This document shows positions 1 through 5,176 of a stretch of 6,410 nucleotides of DNA, piece by piece. Location of the stretch: NCBI GenBank assembly GCA_035719045.1, contig DASTGO010000540.1, positions 1 to 6,410 on the forward strand, given 5' to 3'. A program made the position numbers and the translations under genes. The notes under the pieces were generated by a model. The model worked only from the letters and a program-made list of their open reading frames with translations, was not told where the DNA came from and did no database searches. Position 1 is the first letter of the stretch; every line of letters starts with the position of its first letter. The DNA is from DASTGO01 sp035719045. Lineage in GTDB: Bacteria > Actinomycetota > Actinomycetes > Actinomycetales > Kineosporiaceae.

Positions 1-141
1 GGCTACGACCAGACCATGACCATCAACCCCTGCAAACTGCAGTACCTCTACCAGGGCCGCGACCCCAGGTCCGGCGGCGACTACAACTCCCTGCCCTGGC
101 AGCTGGGCCTGCTCACCCTGACCAACCCGACCTGCTCATGA
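1..141 (+). CDS. GH62-type alpha-L-arabinofuranosidase, C-terminal end (partial)
   Basis: The frame is open from base 1 and encodes 46 residues before TGA at 139-141; the rest lies outside the window. The tail carries NPCKLQYLYQGRDP (residues 10-23), GGDYNSLPWQLGLLTL (25-40) and ends TNPTCS. From memory, this closely matches the C-terminus of secreted Streptomyces GH62 arabinofuranosidases, which have an NPC..QFLYQG..P segment followed by LPW/YxxGLLT and often a final TNSTC. Such enzymes remove arabinose side chains from arabinoxylan outside the cell. The two cysteines in the fragment (residues 11 and 45) fit an extracellular protein, although their partners cannot be seen. A strong hairpin follows, so this gene probably ends its transcript. 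The assignment rests on a short but distinctive tail; any catalytic residues and carbohydrate-binding module are not visible. Confidence 0.75.
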   Translation, partial: GYDQTMTINPCKLQYLYQGRDPRSGGDYNSLPWQLGLLTLTNPTCS

Positions 142-215
142 TCAACGGCTACCACTCGCCGGCAGCGCGACACCGGGCAGCCGTCGACGGGCGGTGAGCG
201 CCAGGCACGACATCC

Positions 216-248
216 GCACGGGGCGGGGGGGATCCCCCCGCCCCGTGC
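216..248 (+). terminator. Perfect 15-bp GC stem terminator after the GH62 gene
   Basis: The arm GCACGGGGCGGGGGG (216-230) is the exact reverse complement of 234-248, with a GAT loop, 75 bases after the GH62 stop. There is no T-run after the stem, which is common for actinobacterial terminators. Because the stem is symmetrical it could also stop transcription from the other strand. Confidence 0.8.
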
Positions 249-294
249 AACGTCTCGGGATCCGGCCGCGTATCTCCACCGGACGCCCGAAGGG

Positions 295-318
295 GGCGAT
301 CGCCGGTAGGCGTTACCG
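295..318. promoter_or_regulatory. Palindromes just upstream of the deacetylase gene (possible operator)
   Basis: GGCGATCGCC (295-304) is a perfect 10-bp palindrome. It abuts an inverted repeat, CGGTA-GGCGT-TACCG (304-318), only 15 bases before the ATG at 333 and just 5' of the AAGGGG ribosome-binding site (322-327). Palindromes here could bind a repressor or form a structure in the 5' leader. The rest of 249-332 shows no convincing -35/-10 pair. The role is an inference, and short GC palindromes arise easily in DNA of this composition. Confidence 0.3.
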
Positions 319-332
319 CGGAAGGGGATCGG

Positions 333-1154
333 ATGAGCGAGGACCTGACGTCGACGCTGGGGGTCGGGCGACGGGCCCTGCTCACCCTGGGGACAGCCGT
401 CCTGGTCGGCGGCTGCGCCCAGGGATCCCAGCAGGCGGTCACCACCCCCAGCGGCACGACCCCGTCCCCGACGGGCTCCGGGACCGGACCGGCCCCGGCC
501 CCCACCGCGACCGGCACCGCCACGAGGACCGTCTGCCCGACCGCGCCCGACGTCATCCCCAAACCCGGGACGCTGCAGTACCTTCCGTGCAACGGCAAGG
601 ACGTCGCCCTGACCATCGACGACGGACCGCACCCCACGTGGACCCCGCAGGTGCTGGCGGTGCTGGCGAAGCTGGACATCCGCGCGACGTTCTGCATGAT
701 CGGCGAGAACGCCGCCCGCCACCCCGATCTCGTCCGGCAGGTGGCGGCGGCCGGGCACCAGATCGCCGACCACACGTACACCCACCCGATGAACCTCGCC
801 ACCATGACCCGTGCCCAGGTGGACGACCAGATCCACCGCACCGCGGAACTGCTCACCCGGGCGGGCGGCGGGAACGCCCCGGCACTGTTCCGGGCTCCCG
901 GTGGCTCCTGGTCCGCCACCATCCTCGCGTCCTGTGCCGACGCCGGGCTGCGGCCGCTGGACTGGTCGGTGGACACCCGGGACTGGAGCCTGCCCGGGGT
1001 GTCCCGGATCGTCGACGTCCTGCTCACCCGCACCAACCCCGGCTCGATCATCCTCGACCACGACGGCGGCGGGAACCGTCAGCAGACGGTCACCGCCCTG
1101 AGTACGGCACTGCCCCAGCTCATCGACCGGGGATACCGGTTCGTCCTGCCGTGA
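333..1154 (+). CDS. CE4 family polysaccharide deacetylase, predicted lipoprotein
   Basis: A 273-residue NodB-homology (CE4) deacetylase, which removes N- or O-acetyl groups from polysaccharides using a divalent metal. All five family motifs are visible: TIDDGP (94-99; D96 probable base, D97 metal ligand), HTYTH (147-151, metal histidines), RAPGG (187-191), DTRDW (214-218) and LDH (241-243). The N-terminus has GRRALL (12-17, twin-arginine-like), a hydrophobic stretch and the lipobox LVGGC, with Cys28 as likely lipidation site. A Thr/Pro/Gly/Ala-rich spacer (about 33-66) tethers the domain outside the membrane. ATG 333 is preceded by AAGGGG at 322-327. The substrate is not decided: peptidoglycan or chitin-type deacetylase and acetylxylan esterase all occur in CE4, and the GH62 neighbour makes xylan possible. 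The intervening terminator argues against a shared operon. Family call firm; substrate open. Confidence 0.92.
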   Translation: MSEDLTSTLGVGRRALLTLGTAVLVGGCAQGSQQAVTTPSGTTPSPTGSGTGPAPAPTATGTATRTVCPTAPDVIPKPGTLQYLPCNGKDVALTIDDGPHPTWTPQVLAVLAKLDIRATFCMIGENAARHPDLVRQVAAAGHQIADHTYTHPMNLATMTRAQVDDQIHRTAELLTRAGGGNAPALFRAPGGSWSATILASCADAGLRPLDWSVDTRDWSLPGVSRIVDVLLTRTNPGSIILDHDGGGNRQQTVTALSTALPQLIDRGYRFVLP

Positions 1155-1217
1155 CGGGCGAGCGCCGCAGCCCCGAAAGGCTTCACGGAGTAGCGAAACG
1201 CAGTCTTCAAAACACGG

Positions 1218-1235
1218 TCTTAGGGACTTCTTAGG
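1218..1235 (+). promoter_or_regulatory. Tandem TCTTAGG repeat, candidate response-regulator site for the protease gene
   Basis: TCTTAGG occurs at 1218-1224 and 1229-1235, giving TCTTAGG-N4-TCTTAGG with an 11-bp period, one helical turn. A degenerate third copy, TCTTCAA, sits at 1204-1210. This spacing is the usual geometry of OmpR/PhoB-family regulators binding head-to-tail. The site is about 55 bases upstream of the GTG start of the protease, in the most AT-rich part of the 136-base intergenic gap, so the promoter is probably here too. No regulator can be named from the sequence. Confidence 0.5.
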
Positions 1236-1290
1236 CACAGGACAGGGACCATCGCGAGGGGATCGTTTCCGCGACCGGAGGGACGACGAG

Positions 1291-2502
1291 GTGCGGTCGA
1301 AGAAGGCAGGGCTCATCACGGCGGTGGCCGTCACAGTCGCTGCGGGGACGGCTACCGCCGCCCTCGGCATCGTGGGCGGCGCGAGGGTCCAGCAGGCGCC
1401 GTCGTGGGTGGGGTCCCTGCAGACTCTGAGCGGCGAGCACGAGTGTGGTGCGGCCCTGGTCAGCCCGACCTGGGCGGTGACCGCCAAGCACTGCCTCGGG
1501 GTTCCCCTCGGCCAGGCCCGCTTCGGTTCGCCCGACTACGCCGCGGGCGGCCAACTGGTCGCGATCAGCGGTTCGGTCAAGGCTCCGGGCAGCGCGGATG
1601 TCGCGCTGGTGCGGCTTGCGCGGCCGGTGACGCTCACCCCGGCGGCCATCGCCCCGGCCACCCCGGCTGCCGGGGCCGGCGTCACCCTGCTCGGCTGGGG
1701 GCAGACCGCTCCGCAGCCGGGGGCCACCGACGCCTCGCCGTTCCTCAAGCAGTTGCAGACCCAGGTCCTGCCCGGCAGCTCCTGCCGGGGAGCGGGCCGT
1801 GCTCCGAAGGGGGTCGCCGAACTCTGCATCCGCAGCTCCCCGCGGCAGACCGCCTGCTACGGGGACTCCGGCGGCCCGGCGGTCGTGGACGGGCTGCTCG
1901 TCGGGGTGACCTCACGCGGCAGTGAGAACTGCGGTGACGTCAACACCGTGTACGAGGACGTGACGGCCCTGCAGTCCTGGATCGCGCAGACCACGGGAGC
2001 GGCCCAGGGCGGCACCGGATTCACCCCGCCGGCGCCGCCCGTCACGACCAACCCCACCCCGTCCGCGCCGCCCGTCACGACCGATCCCACCCCGCCGACG
2101 ACTCCTGCCACGTCCACGGCCACCGCCACGACCGATCCCGCCCTGCCCTCACCGCAGGATCTCGCCGGATCGACCGCCACCGCGTCCGCGACCGGCTCAC
2201 CGGAATCCCCGAACCCGACTGCCAGCCTGCCGGGCGGGCTGAGCGGCCTGCATATCCAGGGCAACTGGCGGCTGAGGTCGGCGCCGAACGGCCCGACGAC
2301 CGGGATCGTCCGGGACGGGGATGTCATCACCGTGGACTGCCAGGTCACCGGGCGCCTCACGGGCGCAGCAGATTTCGGCGACTCGCGGATCTGGGATCAC
2401 ATTCCCGGCCGGGGGTTCATCACCGACCTCGCCGTGGCCGAAACCCAGTACCAGCAACGCGATCCGCGGCTGCAGACCTGCCCGGCGTCCATGCTCCCCT
2501 GA
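1291..2502 (+). CDS. Secreted chymotrypsin-fold (S1) serine protease with C-terminal SH3-like domain
   Basis: A 403-residue secreted protease. GTG 1291 is supported by GGAGGG at 1277-1282, eight bases upstream. After a signal peptide (about 1-24) the mature N-terminus IVGG (27-30) follows almost at once. The triad is His67 in TAKHC, Asp103 in SADVALV and Ser193 in GDSGGP. Six cysteines (52/68, 165/179, 189/214) fit three standard S1 disulfides. At the S1 pocket, Thr187 occupies the place of trypsin Asp189 and Thr219 roughly that of Gly226, so Arg/Lys specificity is unlikely and small or hydrophobic P1 residues are more plausible. Residues about 236-315 form a Pro/Thr/Ser-rich linker. The C-terminal 85 residues, starting around LHIQGNWRLRS, look like a bacterial SH3-type domain with two cysteines (about 350 and 397), possibly for cell-wall binding. 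Protease call firm, SH3 call moderate. Confidence 0.92.
   Translation: MRSKKAGLITAVAVTVAAGTATAALGIVGGARVQQAPSWVGSLQTLSGEHECGAALVSPTWAVTAKHCLGVPLGQARFGSPDYAAGGQLVAISGSVKAPGSADVALVRLARPVTLTPAAIAPATPAAGAGVTLLGWGQTAPQPGATDASPFLKQLQTQVLPGSSCRGAGRAPKGVAELCIRSSPRQTACYGDSGGPAVVDGLLVGVTSRGSENCGDVNTVYEDVTALQSWIAQTTGAAQGGTGFTPPAPPVTTNPTPSAPPVTTDPTPPTTPATSTATATTDPALPSPQDLAGSTATASATGSPESPNPTASLPGGLSGLHIQGNWRLRSAPNGPTTGIVRDGDVITVDCQVTGRLTGAADFGDSRIWDHIPGRGFITDLAVAETQYQQRDPRLQTCPASMLP
2032..2097 (+). repeat. 33-bp tandem duplication in the protease linker
   Basis: Two adjacent 33-base units (2032-2064 and 2065-2097) match at 29 positions and begin with the same 18 bases. They encode PPVTTNPTPSA and PPVTTDPTPPT. 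A shorter degenerate copy (TTDPALP) follows. The in-frame duplication lengthens the Pro/Thr linker between the protease and SH3-like domains, and is likely to vary in length between strains. Confidence 0.7.
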
Positions 2503-2519
2503 TCCCGCGCTCCCCTGAT

Positions 2520-2536
2520 ACCGCCGGGAGGGCGGT
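2520..2536. terminator. Hairpin between convergent protease and propeller genes
   Basis: ACCGCC (2520-2525) and GGCGGT (2531-2536) form a 6-bp stem with a GGGAG loop in the 48-base gap between the two convergent stop codons. Its symmetry would let it act on both strands. There is no T-run. An 11-bp direct repeat, GCTCCCCTGAT (2493-2503 and 2509-2519), lies just upstream and overlaps the protease stop. Confidence 0.5.
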
Positions 2537-2550
2537 CCGGCCGCAGCTGC

Positions 2551-3486
2551 TCAGGGTTCCAGGACAGCCACCGCGGGCTCGTTCAGGCTGCCCAGCCAGA
2601 TCCGGCCCTCGTGCTCGCGGACCCCGGTGACCATGTGGAAGCGTGCCTTCCAGGCCGCGTCGTCCACCGGCAGGTCGTGCACCAGTTGCCCGGTCCCGTC
2701 GTAGGCCTGCACGCGGATGGTCCGTTTCGGCGCGGGCTGCAACGGGTCCGGGATGCGGGTCACCTGCCGGCGCAGCCACAGCGGTCCGCGCTGCAGCCGT
2801 TCCACCAGCGGGTCGCGGGGGCTGGCGATGGTCACCCAGATCAGTCCGTCGCTGCCCCGGGCGATGTTGTCGGGGTAGCCGGGCAGGTTCTGCACGAGGA
2901 AGTCCCGGGTGCCGGCCCCGGGCCCGGTCAGCCACAGCCGCGCCACCGTCCGGGCCGCGGTCTCGGCCACGGCGACGAAGGACCCGTCGGCCGCCAGTGC
3001 CACTCCGTTGGCGAAGGCCAGCCCGTCCAGGACGACGTCGACCTGCCCGTCCGGGCGGCAGCGCAGCAGGCGACCGGTCCGGGTGAACTCCACCATCTCG
3101 GCCTTCCACCGCTCGATCGGGTGGACCGTCGAGGAGTCCGAGACGTAGAAGGTTCCGTCGGCGGCGACCGCGGCGTTGTTGCAGAAGCGCATCGGCCTCC
3201 CTTCGACGGCGGTCAGCACGGGCTGGACGGATCCGGTCGAGGGGTCCACGGCGAGCACGCCGCGCCTGGCGTCACAGATCAGCAGCCGGCCGTCGGGCAG
3301 GAACTCGATCCCCAGCGGCCGGCCACCGGTGTGCGCCACCGGTTCCACACCGCCGCCGTCGGGGCGGATCCGGTGGATCGTGCCGTCCTCGGTGCCGGTG
3401 AACACGCAGCCCTCGTCCGGACCGCCCAGGGCGACCACGACGTCCTCGGCTCCCTGCCCCGGCACCGGGATCACCCGGAAGTCCAT
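2551..3486 (-). CDS. Strictosidine-synthase-like / SMP-30-gluconolactonase-like beta-propeller protein
   Basis: A 311-residue predicted six-bladed beta-propeller. The frame stays open upstream to 3642, but ATG 3486 is chosen because a strong AGGAGG (3499-3494 on this strand) sits seven bases before it and the upstream residues look non-coding. The core has FANGVALAADGSF (158-170), a blade with VARLWLTGP (181-189) and LPGYPDNI (201-208) followed by GSDGLIWV (211-218). This is the pattern of strictosidine-synthase-like proteins and animal APMAP, a branch of the SMP-30/gluconolactonase/LRE superfamily. VTGVREHEGRIWLGSL (286-301) matches the conserved C-terminal blade. Bacterial members are often annotated as lactonases or esterases, and strictosidine synthesis itself is not expected. 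No signal peptide is visible, so it is probably cytoplasmic. It stands alone with its own promoter region, so its substrate cannot be inferred from neighbours. Confidence 0.85.
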   Translation of the reverse strand: MDFRVIPVPGQGAEDVVVALGGPDEGCVFTGTEDGTIHRIRPDGGGVEPVAHTGGRPLGIEFLPDGRLLICDARRGVLAVDPSTGSVQPVLTAVEGRPMRFCNNAAVAADGTFYVSDSSTVHPIERWKAEMVEFTRTGRLLRCRPDGQVDVVLDGLAFANGVALAADGSFVAVAETAARTVARLWLTGPGAGTRDFLVQNLPGYPDNIARGSDGLIWVTIASPRDPLVERLQRGPLWLRRQVTRIPDPLQPAPKRTIRVQAYDGTGQLVHDLPVDDAAWKARFHMVTGVREHEGRIWLGSLNEPAVAVLEP

Positions 3487-3493
3487 GCTCACG

Positions 3494-3499
3494 CCTCCT
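3494..3499 (-). promoter_or_regulatory. Strong ribosome-binding site that fixes the propeller gene start
   Basis: The - strand reads AGGAGG, with seven bases to the ATG at 3486. It is the best Shine-Dalgarno sequence in the window and rules out the longer upstream reading of this frame. Confidence 0.85.
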
Positions 3500-3537
3500 G
3501 TCCCGGCGTCCCGGCCCGCCCGGGCCCAGCAGCCGGT

Positions 3538-3551
3538 CGACTGTACTGTCG
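3538..3551. promoter_or_regulatory. Near-palindrome with divergent -10-like hexamers
   Basis: CGACTGTACTGTCG is symmetrical at 12 of 14 positions (CGAC-N-GTAC-N-GTCG) and lies between the divergent propeller gene and the short + strand gene. It contains a TANNNT hexamer on each strand: TACAGT on the - strand (3545-3540) and TACTGT on the + strand (3544-3549). For the - strand a weak TTCCCT (3568-3563) lies 17 bp upstream as a -35, giving a leader of about 45-50 bases to ATG 3486. No -35 is evident on the + strand. An operator overlapping the -10 would suit repression by a dimeric, TetR- or GntR-like regulator; that is inference. Confidence 0.45.
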
Positions 3552-3597
3552 CGCACGGGGTCAGGGAAGGCGAGCCGGGAGCCGGGAGAATGATCGC

Positions 3598-3836
3598 GTG
3601 ACGCCACTCCCGCCCGTCGCCGGTCAGGACCGGACCCCGCACCAGGCCTGCCGGCGGTTCCTGGACCGGGCCGGACGGGCCGTCACCGAAGTCTGCTCCC
3701 CCGTCGTCGTCGCATCATCGGGATCGCCTGCACGGCAACCGGAATTGCGGTCCTGCGGCTGCTCGGGGCGCCGGCGGAACTCATCCACGTCACGGTGACC
3801 ACGGCCGTGGTGCTCGCCGCACTGCTGTCCGGCTGA
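3598..3836 (+). pseudogene. Frameshifted remnant of a small membrane protein, possibly PAP2-like
   Basis: GTG 3598 (GGGAG at 3584-3588) opens a frame with coding-type codon use: VTPLPPVAGQ, then a charged helix (RRFLDRAGRAVTEVCSP), to about 3710. Unless the frame is switched it ends at 3798 in an unlikely Arg/Ser-rich tail. The -1 frame continues with equally coding-like codons from about 3711: IIGIACTATGIAVLRLLGAP, then AELIHV and a hydrophobic segment, ending TGA 3834-3836. One missing base near GTCGTCGTCGC (3703-3713) would join them into about 79 residues. From memory, xVTEVLAP and a later LxxLGAPREL are separate segments of an actinobacterial PAP2-like membrane family of about 200 residues. 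Here they are almost adjacent and the downstream PAP2 part is absent. I infer an internal deletion with frameshift plus C-terminal loss. A sequencing error in a genuine 79-residue protein is the alternative. Confidence 0.55.
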
Positions 3837-3854
3837 GCGGGGATCGCTCAGGCC
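3831..3854. terminator. Bidirectional hairpin across two convergent stop codons
   Basis: CTGAGC (3833-3838) pairs with GCTCAG (3846-3851) around a 7-base loop, and GG/CC can add two pairs past a bulged G. The stop codon of the short + strand gene (3834-3836) pairs exactly with the stop of the CdsA-like gene (3848-3850). With only 11 bases between the genes, this is probably their shared terminator. Confidence 0.5.
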
Positions 3855-4783
3855 AGCAGCACGGCCAGCGGCACGGCGATGAGCAGGCTGTCGATGCGGT
3901 CCAGCAGACCGCCGAATCCGGGCAGCCAGTCCCCGGCATCCTTGACCTGCTGCTGCCGCTTGAGCATCGACTCCAGCAGATCCCCCGCGATCCCGCCCAG
4001 CCACACCGCAAGCACCCAGCCTGCGGACAGCGCGCCGCACAGGAAGAGGACCACGGTCGCGGCGATGAACCCGCCGAGGACCCCACCCCAGGTCTTGTTC
4101 GGGGACAACGGGGTGAGCCCGCGCGCCGCCCACCCGAAGCGGCGCAACGTGGTTCCGCCGACGAACGCGCCCACATCCGCACAGGCAGCGGCGAACAGGA
4201 TGGGGAAGGCGTCCCGGCCGAGCAGCGGCAGGTTGGCCGGCGACCAGCAGAGCCAGACGATCCCGAAGGAGAGCATCGCCGCCCGGCGGAACCCGTCGAC
4301 GCGGTCGGAGCCGAGCAGGGGCAGTGCGGCGCCGCCGAGCACCAGCCAGGGCACCCAGGCACCTGCTCCCGCCCCGGCGACGCCGGACGCCTCCGGGGTG
4401 GCGCGGCTGCTGCTGATCAGGGTGACCAGCGGCAGGACGACCGCCCACGCCAGCAGCCAGACGCTGTCGCTGCGGCGCAGGGCGGCCAGCTTGACGTATT
4501 CGACGACTGCCCCGACCGCGAGCGCGGCGGCCAGCAGCGCGGTGGTGGTCCGGCCCGTCCAGATCGGGATGCCCACCACCGGAAGGATCAGCGCCCAGGT
4601 GATCCAGCGGGTACGGAACTCCCCGCCGAGGCGGATCGCCACCGGCGCGGTCAGGGACAGCAGGGCGACCGCGAGCAGGGCCAGGTAGAGGCCGCGCCCG
4701 CCGAGCTCCAGCCCGAGCACGTGAATTCCCTTGCCCCACTGGGGATCCGGGCCGACCCGCTGCACGAGTGTGTACGGATTCAT
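3848..4783 (-). CDS. Phosphatidate cytidylyltransferase (CDP-diglyceride synthase) family protein
   Basis: A 311-residue polytopic membrane protein of the CdsA family, which makes CDP-diacylglycerol from phosphatidate and CTP for phospholipid synthesis. About eight hydrophobic segments are visible (for example 32-50, 61-75, 80-96, 108-124, 143-157, 235-250, 254-266 and 298-311). Family blocks follow in order: ADVGAFVGG (202-210), SPNKTWGG (227-234), GDLLES (267-272) and the signature SMLKR-x4-KD (272-282) with PGFGGLLDRIDS (288-299). Every signature position matches except the usual His of PGHGG, which is Phe290. ATG 4783 overlaps the stop of the upstream acyltransferase-like gene (ATGA), with GGAGG about ten bases before it, so the two are probably translationally coupled. 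A YnbB-like paralogue beside a PlsC-like gene is more likely than the housekeeping cdsA, which usually sits between frr and dxr. Family firm; activity with Phe290 untested. Confidence 0.88.
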   Translation of the reverse strand: MNPYTLVQRVGPDPQWGKGIHVLGLELGGRGLYLALLAVALLSLTAPVAIRLGGEFRTRWITWALILPVVGIPIWTGRTTTALLAAALAVGAVVEYVKLAALRRSDSVWLLAWAVVLPLVTLISSSRATPEASGVAGAGAGAWVPWLVLGGAALPLLGSDRVDGFRRAAMLSFGIVWLCWSPANLPLLGRDAFPILFAAACADVGAFVGGTTLRRFGWAARGLTPLSPNKTWGGVLGGFIAATVVLFLCGALSAGWVLAVWLGGIAGDLLESMLKRQQQVKDAGDWLPGFGGLLDRIDSLLIAVPLAVLLA

Positions 4784-5169
4784 GGCTGCACCGCCTCCGT
4801 TCCTGCGGCCGCTGCCGCCAGGTGCCGGGCACCGGCCCGCAGTCGCAGCACGGCGGTCAGCACGCCCCCGAGCCCGATCAGCGCCGCCACCACGGCATGG
4901 GTCCGCCACCAGGGGGCGAGAAGGGCCGCCAGGGCCAGCGCCGGCGCCTGCCGGCCGAGCGCGGCGATCAGGGCTGCGGTGTCCGCGCGGCTGGAGTGGT
5001 TGGCCACCGCGACGACCGGTCCGGACGGCTCGTCCCCGTCCACCCCGACCCCGCCGGCCGCCCGCCGCAGGATCTGGTCCCACAGCACGCAGCGCACCCA
5101 CGACGACACCCGCGGCACCGTCTCGCCGCCCGGGCGCGCCGCCCTGTCCCCTGACACGTCCCCCGTCAC
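4780..5169 (-). CDS. Short PlsC-like (1-acylglycerol-3-phosphate acyltransferase) protein, probably truncated
   Basis: A 129-residue protein. VVAVANHSSRAD (52-63) carries the NHxxxxD block of glycerophosphate acyltransferases, preceded by a family-like amphipathic start (SSWVRCVLWDQILRR, 22-36). The downstream blocks expected in PlsC, above all the PEGTR motif, are absent. Instead there is a hydrophobic stretch (about 85-107, including VVAALIGLGGVLTAVL) and an Ala-rich tail ending EAVQP. The family is usually 200-250 residues, so roughly half the catalytic domain is missing, perhaps by in-frame deletion, since the ATGA overlap with the CdsA-like gene survives. GTG 5169 has no clear ribosome-binding site but fits a leaderless start. 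An intact enzyme here would supply phosphatidate to the CdsA-like protein. As it stands, activity is doubtful, and it may persist because cdsA translation depends on it. Not an obvious pseudogene by frame. Confidence 0.6.
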   Translation of the reverse strand: MTGDVSGDRAARPGGETVPRVSSWVRCVLWDQILRRAAGGVGVDGDEPSGPVVAVANHSSRADTAALIAALGRQAPALALAALLAPWWRTHAVVAALIGLGGVLTAVLRLRAGARHLAAAAAGTEAVQP

Positions 5170-5176
5170 CTGAGCG

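Noticed and set aside
1169..1182. Terminator hairpin after the deacetylase gene
   Set aside because: The only candidate is a 4-bp AGCC/GGCT stem, too weak to call.
81..1487. Long open - strand frame across the deacetylase gene (468 codons)
   Set aside because: It is antisense to a gene with all CE4 motifs, its translation is Arg/Gly/Pro-rich with no domain, and long antisense frames are expected in DNA this GC-rich.
2065..2200. Repetitive linker DNA as a CRISPR-like or minisatellite array
   Set aside because: The units are coding, in frame, adjacent without spacers, and encode a Pro/Thr linker.
3487..3642. Longer start of the propeller protein at 3642
   Set aside because: The extra 52 residues would remove the divergent promoter region, and a strong AGGAGG precedes ATG 3486.
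3690..3715. Programmed -1 ribosomal frameshift in the short + strand gene
   Set aside because: The shift region (TCCCCC then GTC repeats) does not form a proper X-XXY-YYZ slippery heptamer in the reading frame and no clear downstream stimulatory structure was found; a lost base or deletion is simpler.
3624..4832. 402-codon - strand frame over the CdsA-like gene
   Set aside because: The translation is Arg-rich and without motifs, while another frame of the same stretch gives membrane segments and a near-complete CdsA signature.
4784..5101. N-terminal extension of the CdsA-like protein in the same open frame
   Set aside because: The extension is low-complexity Arg/Gly sequence lying out of frame over the PlsC-like gene; ATG 4783 has a ribosome-binding site and an ATGA overlap.
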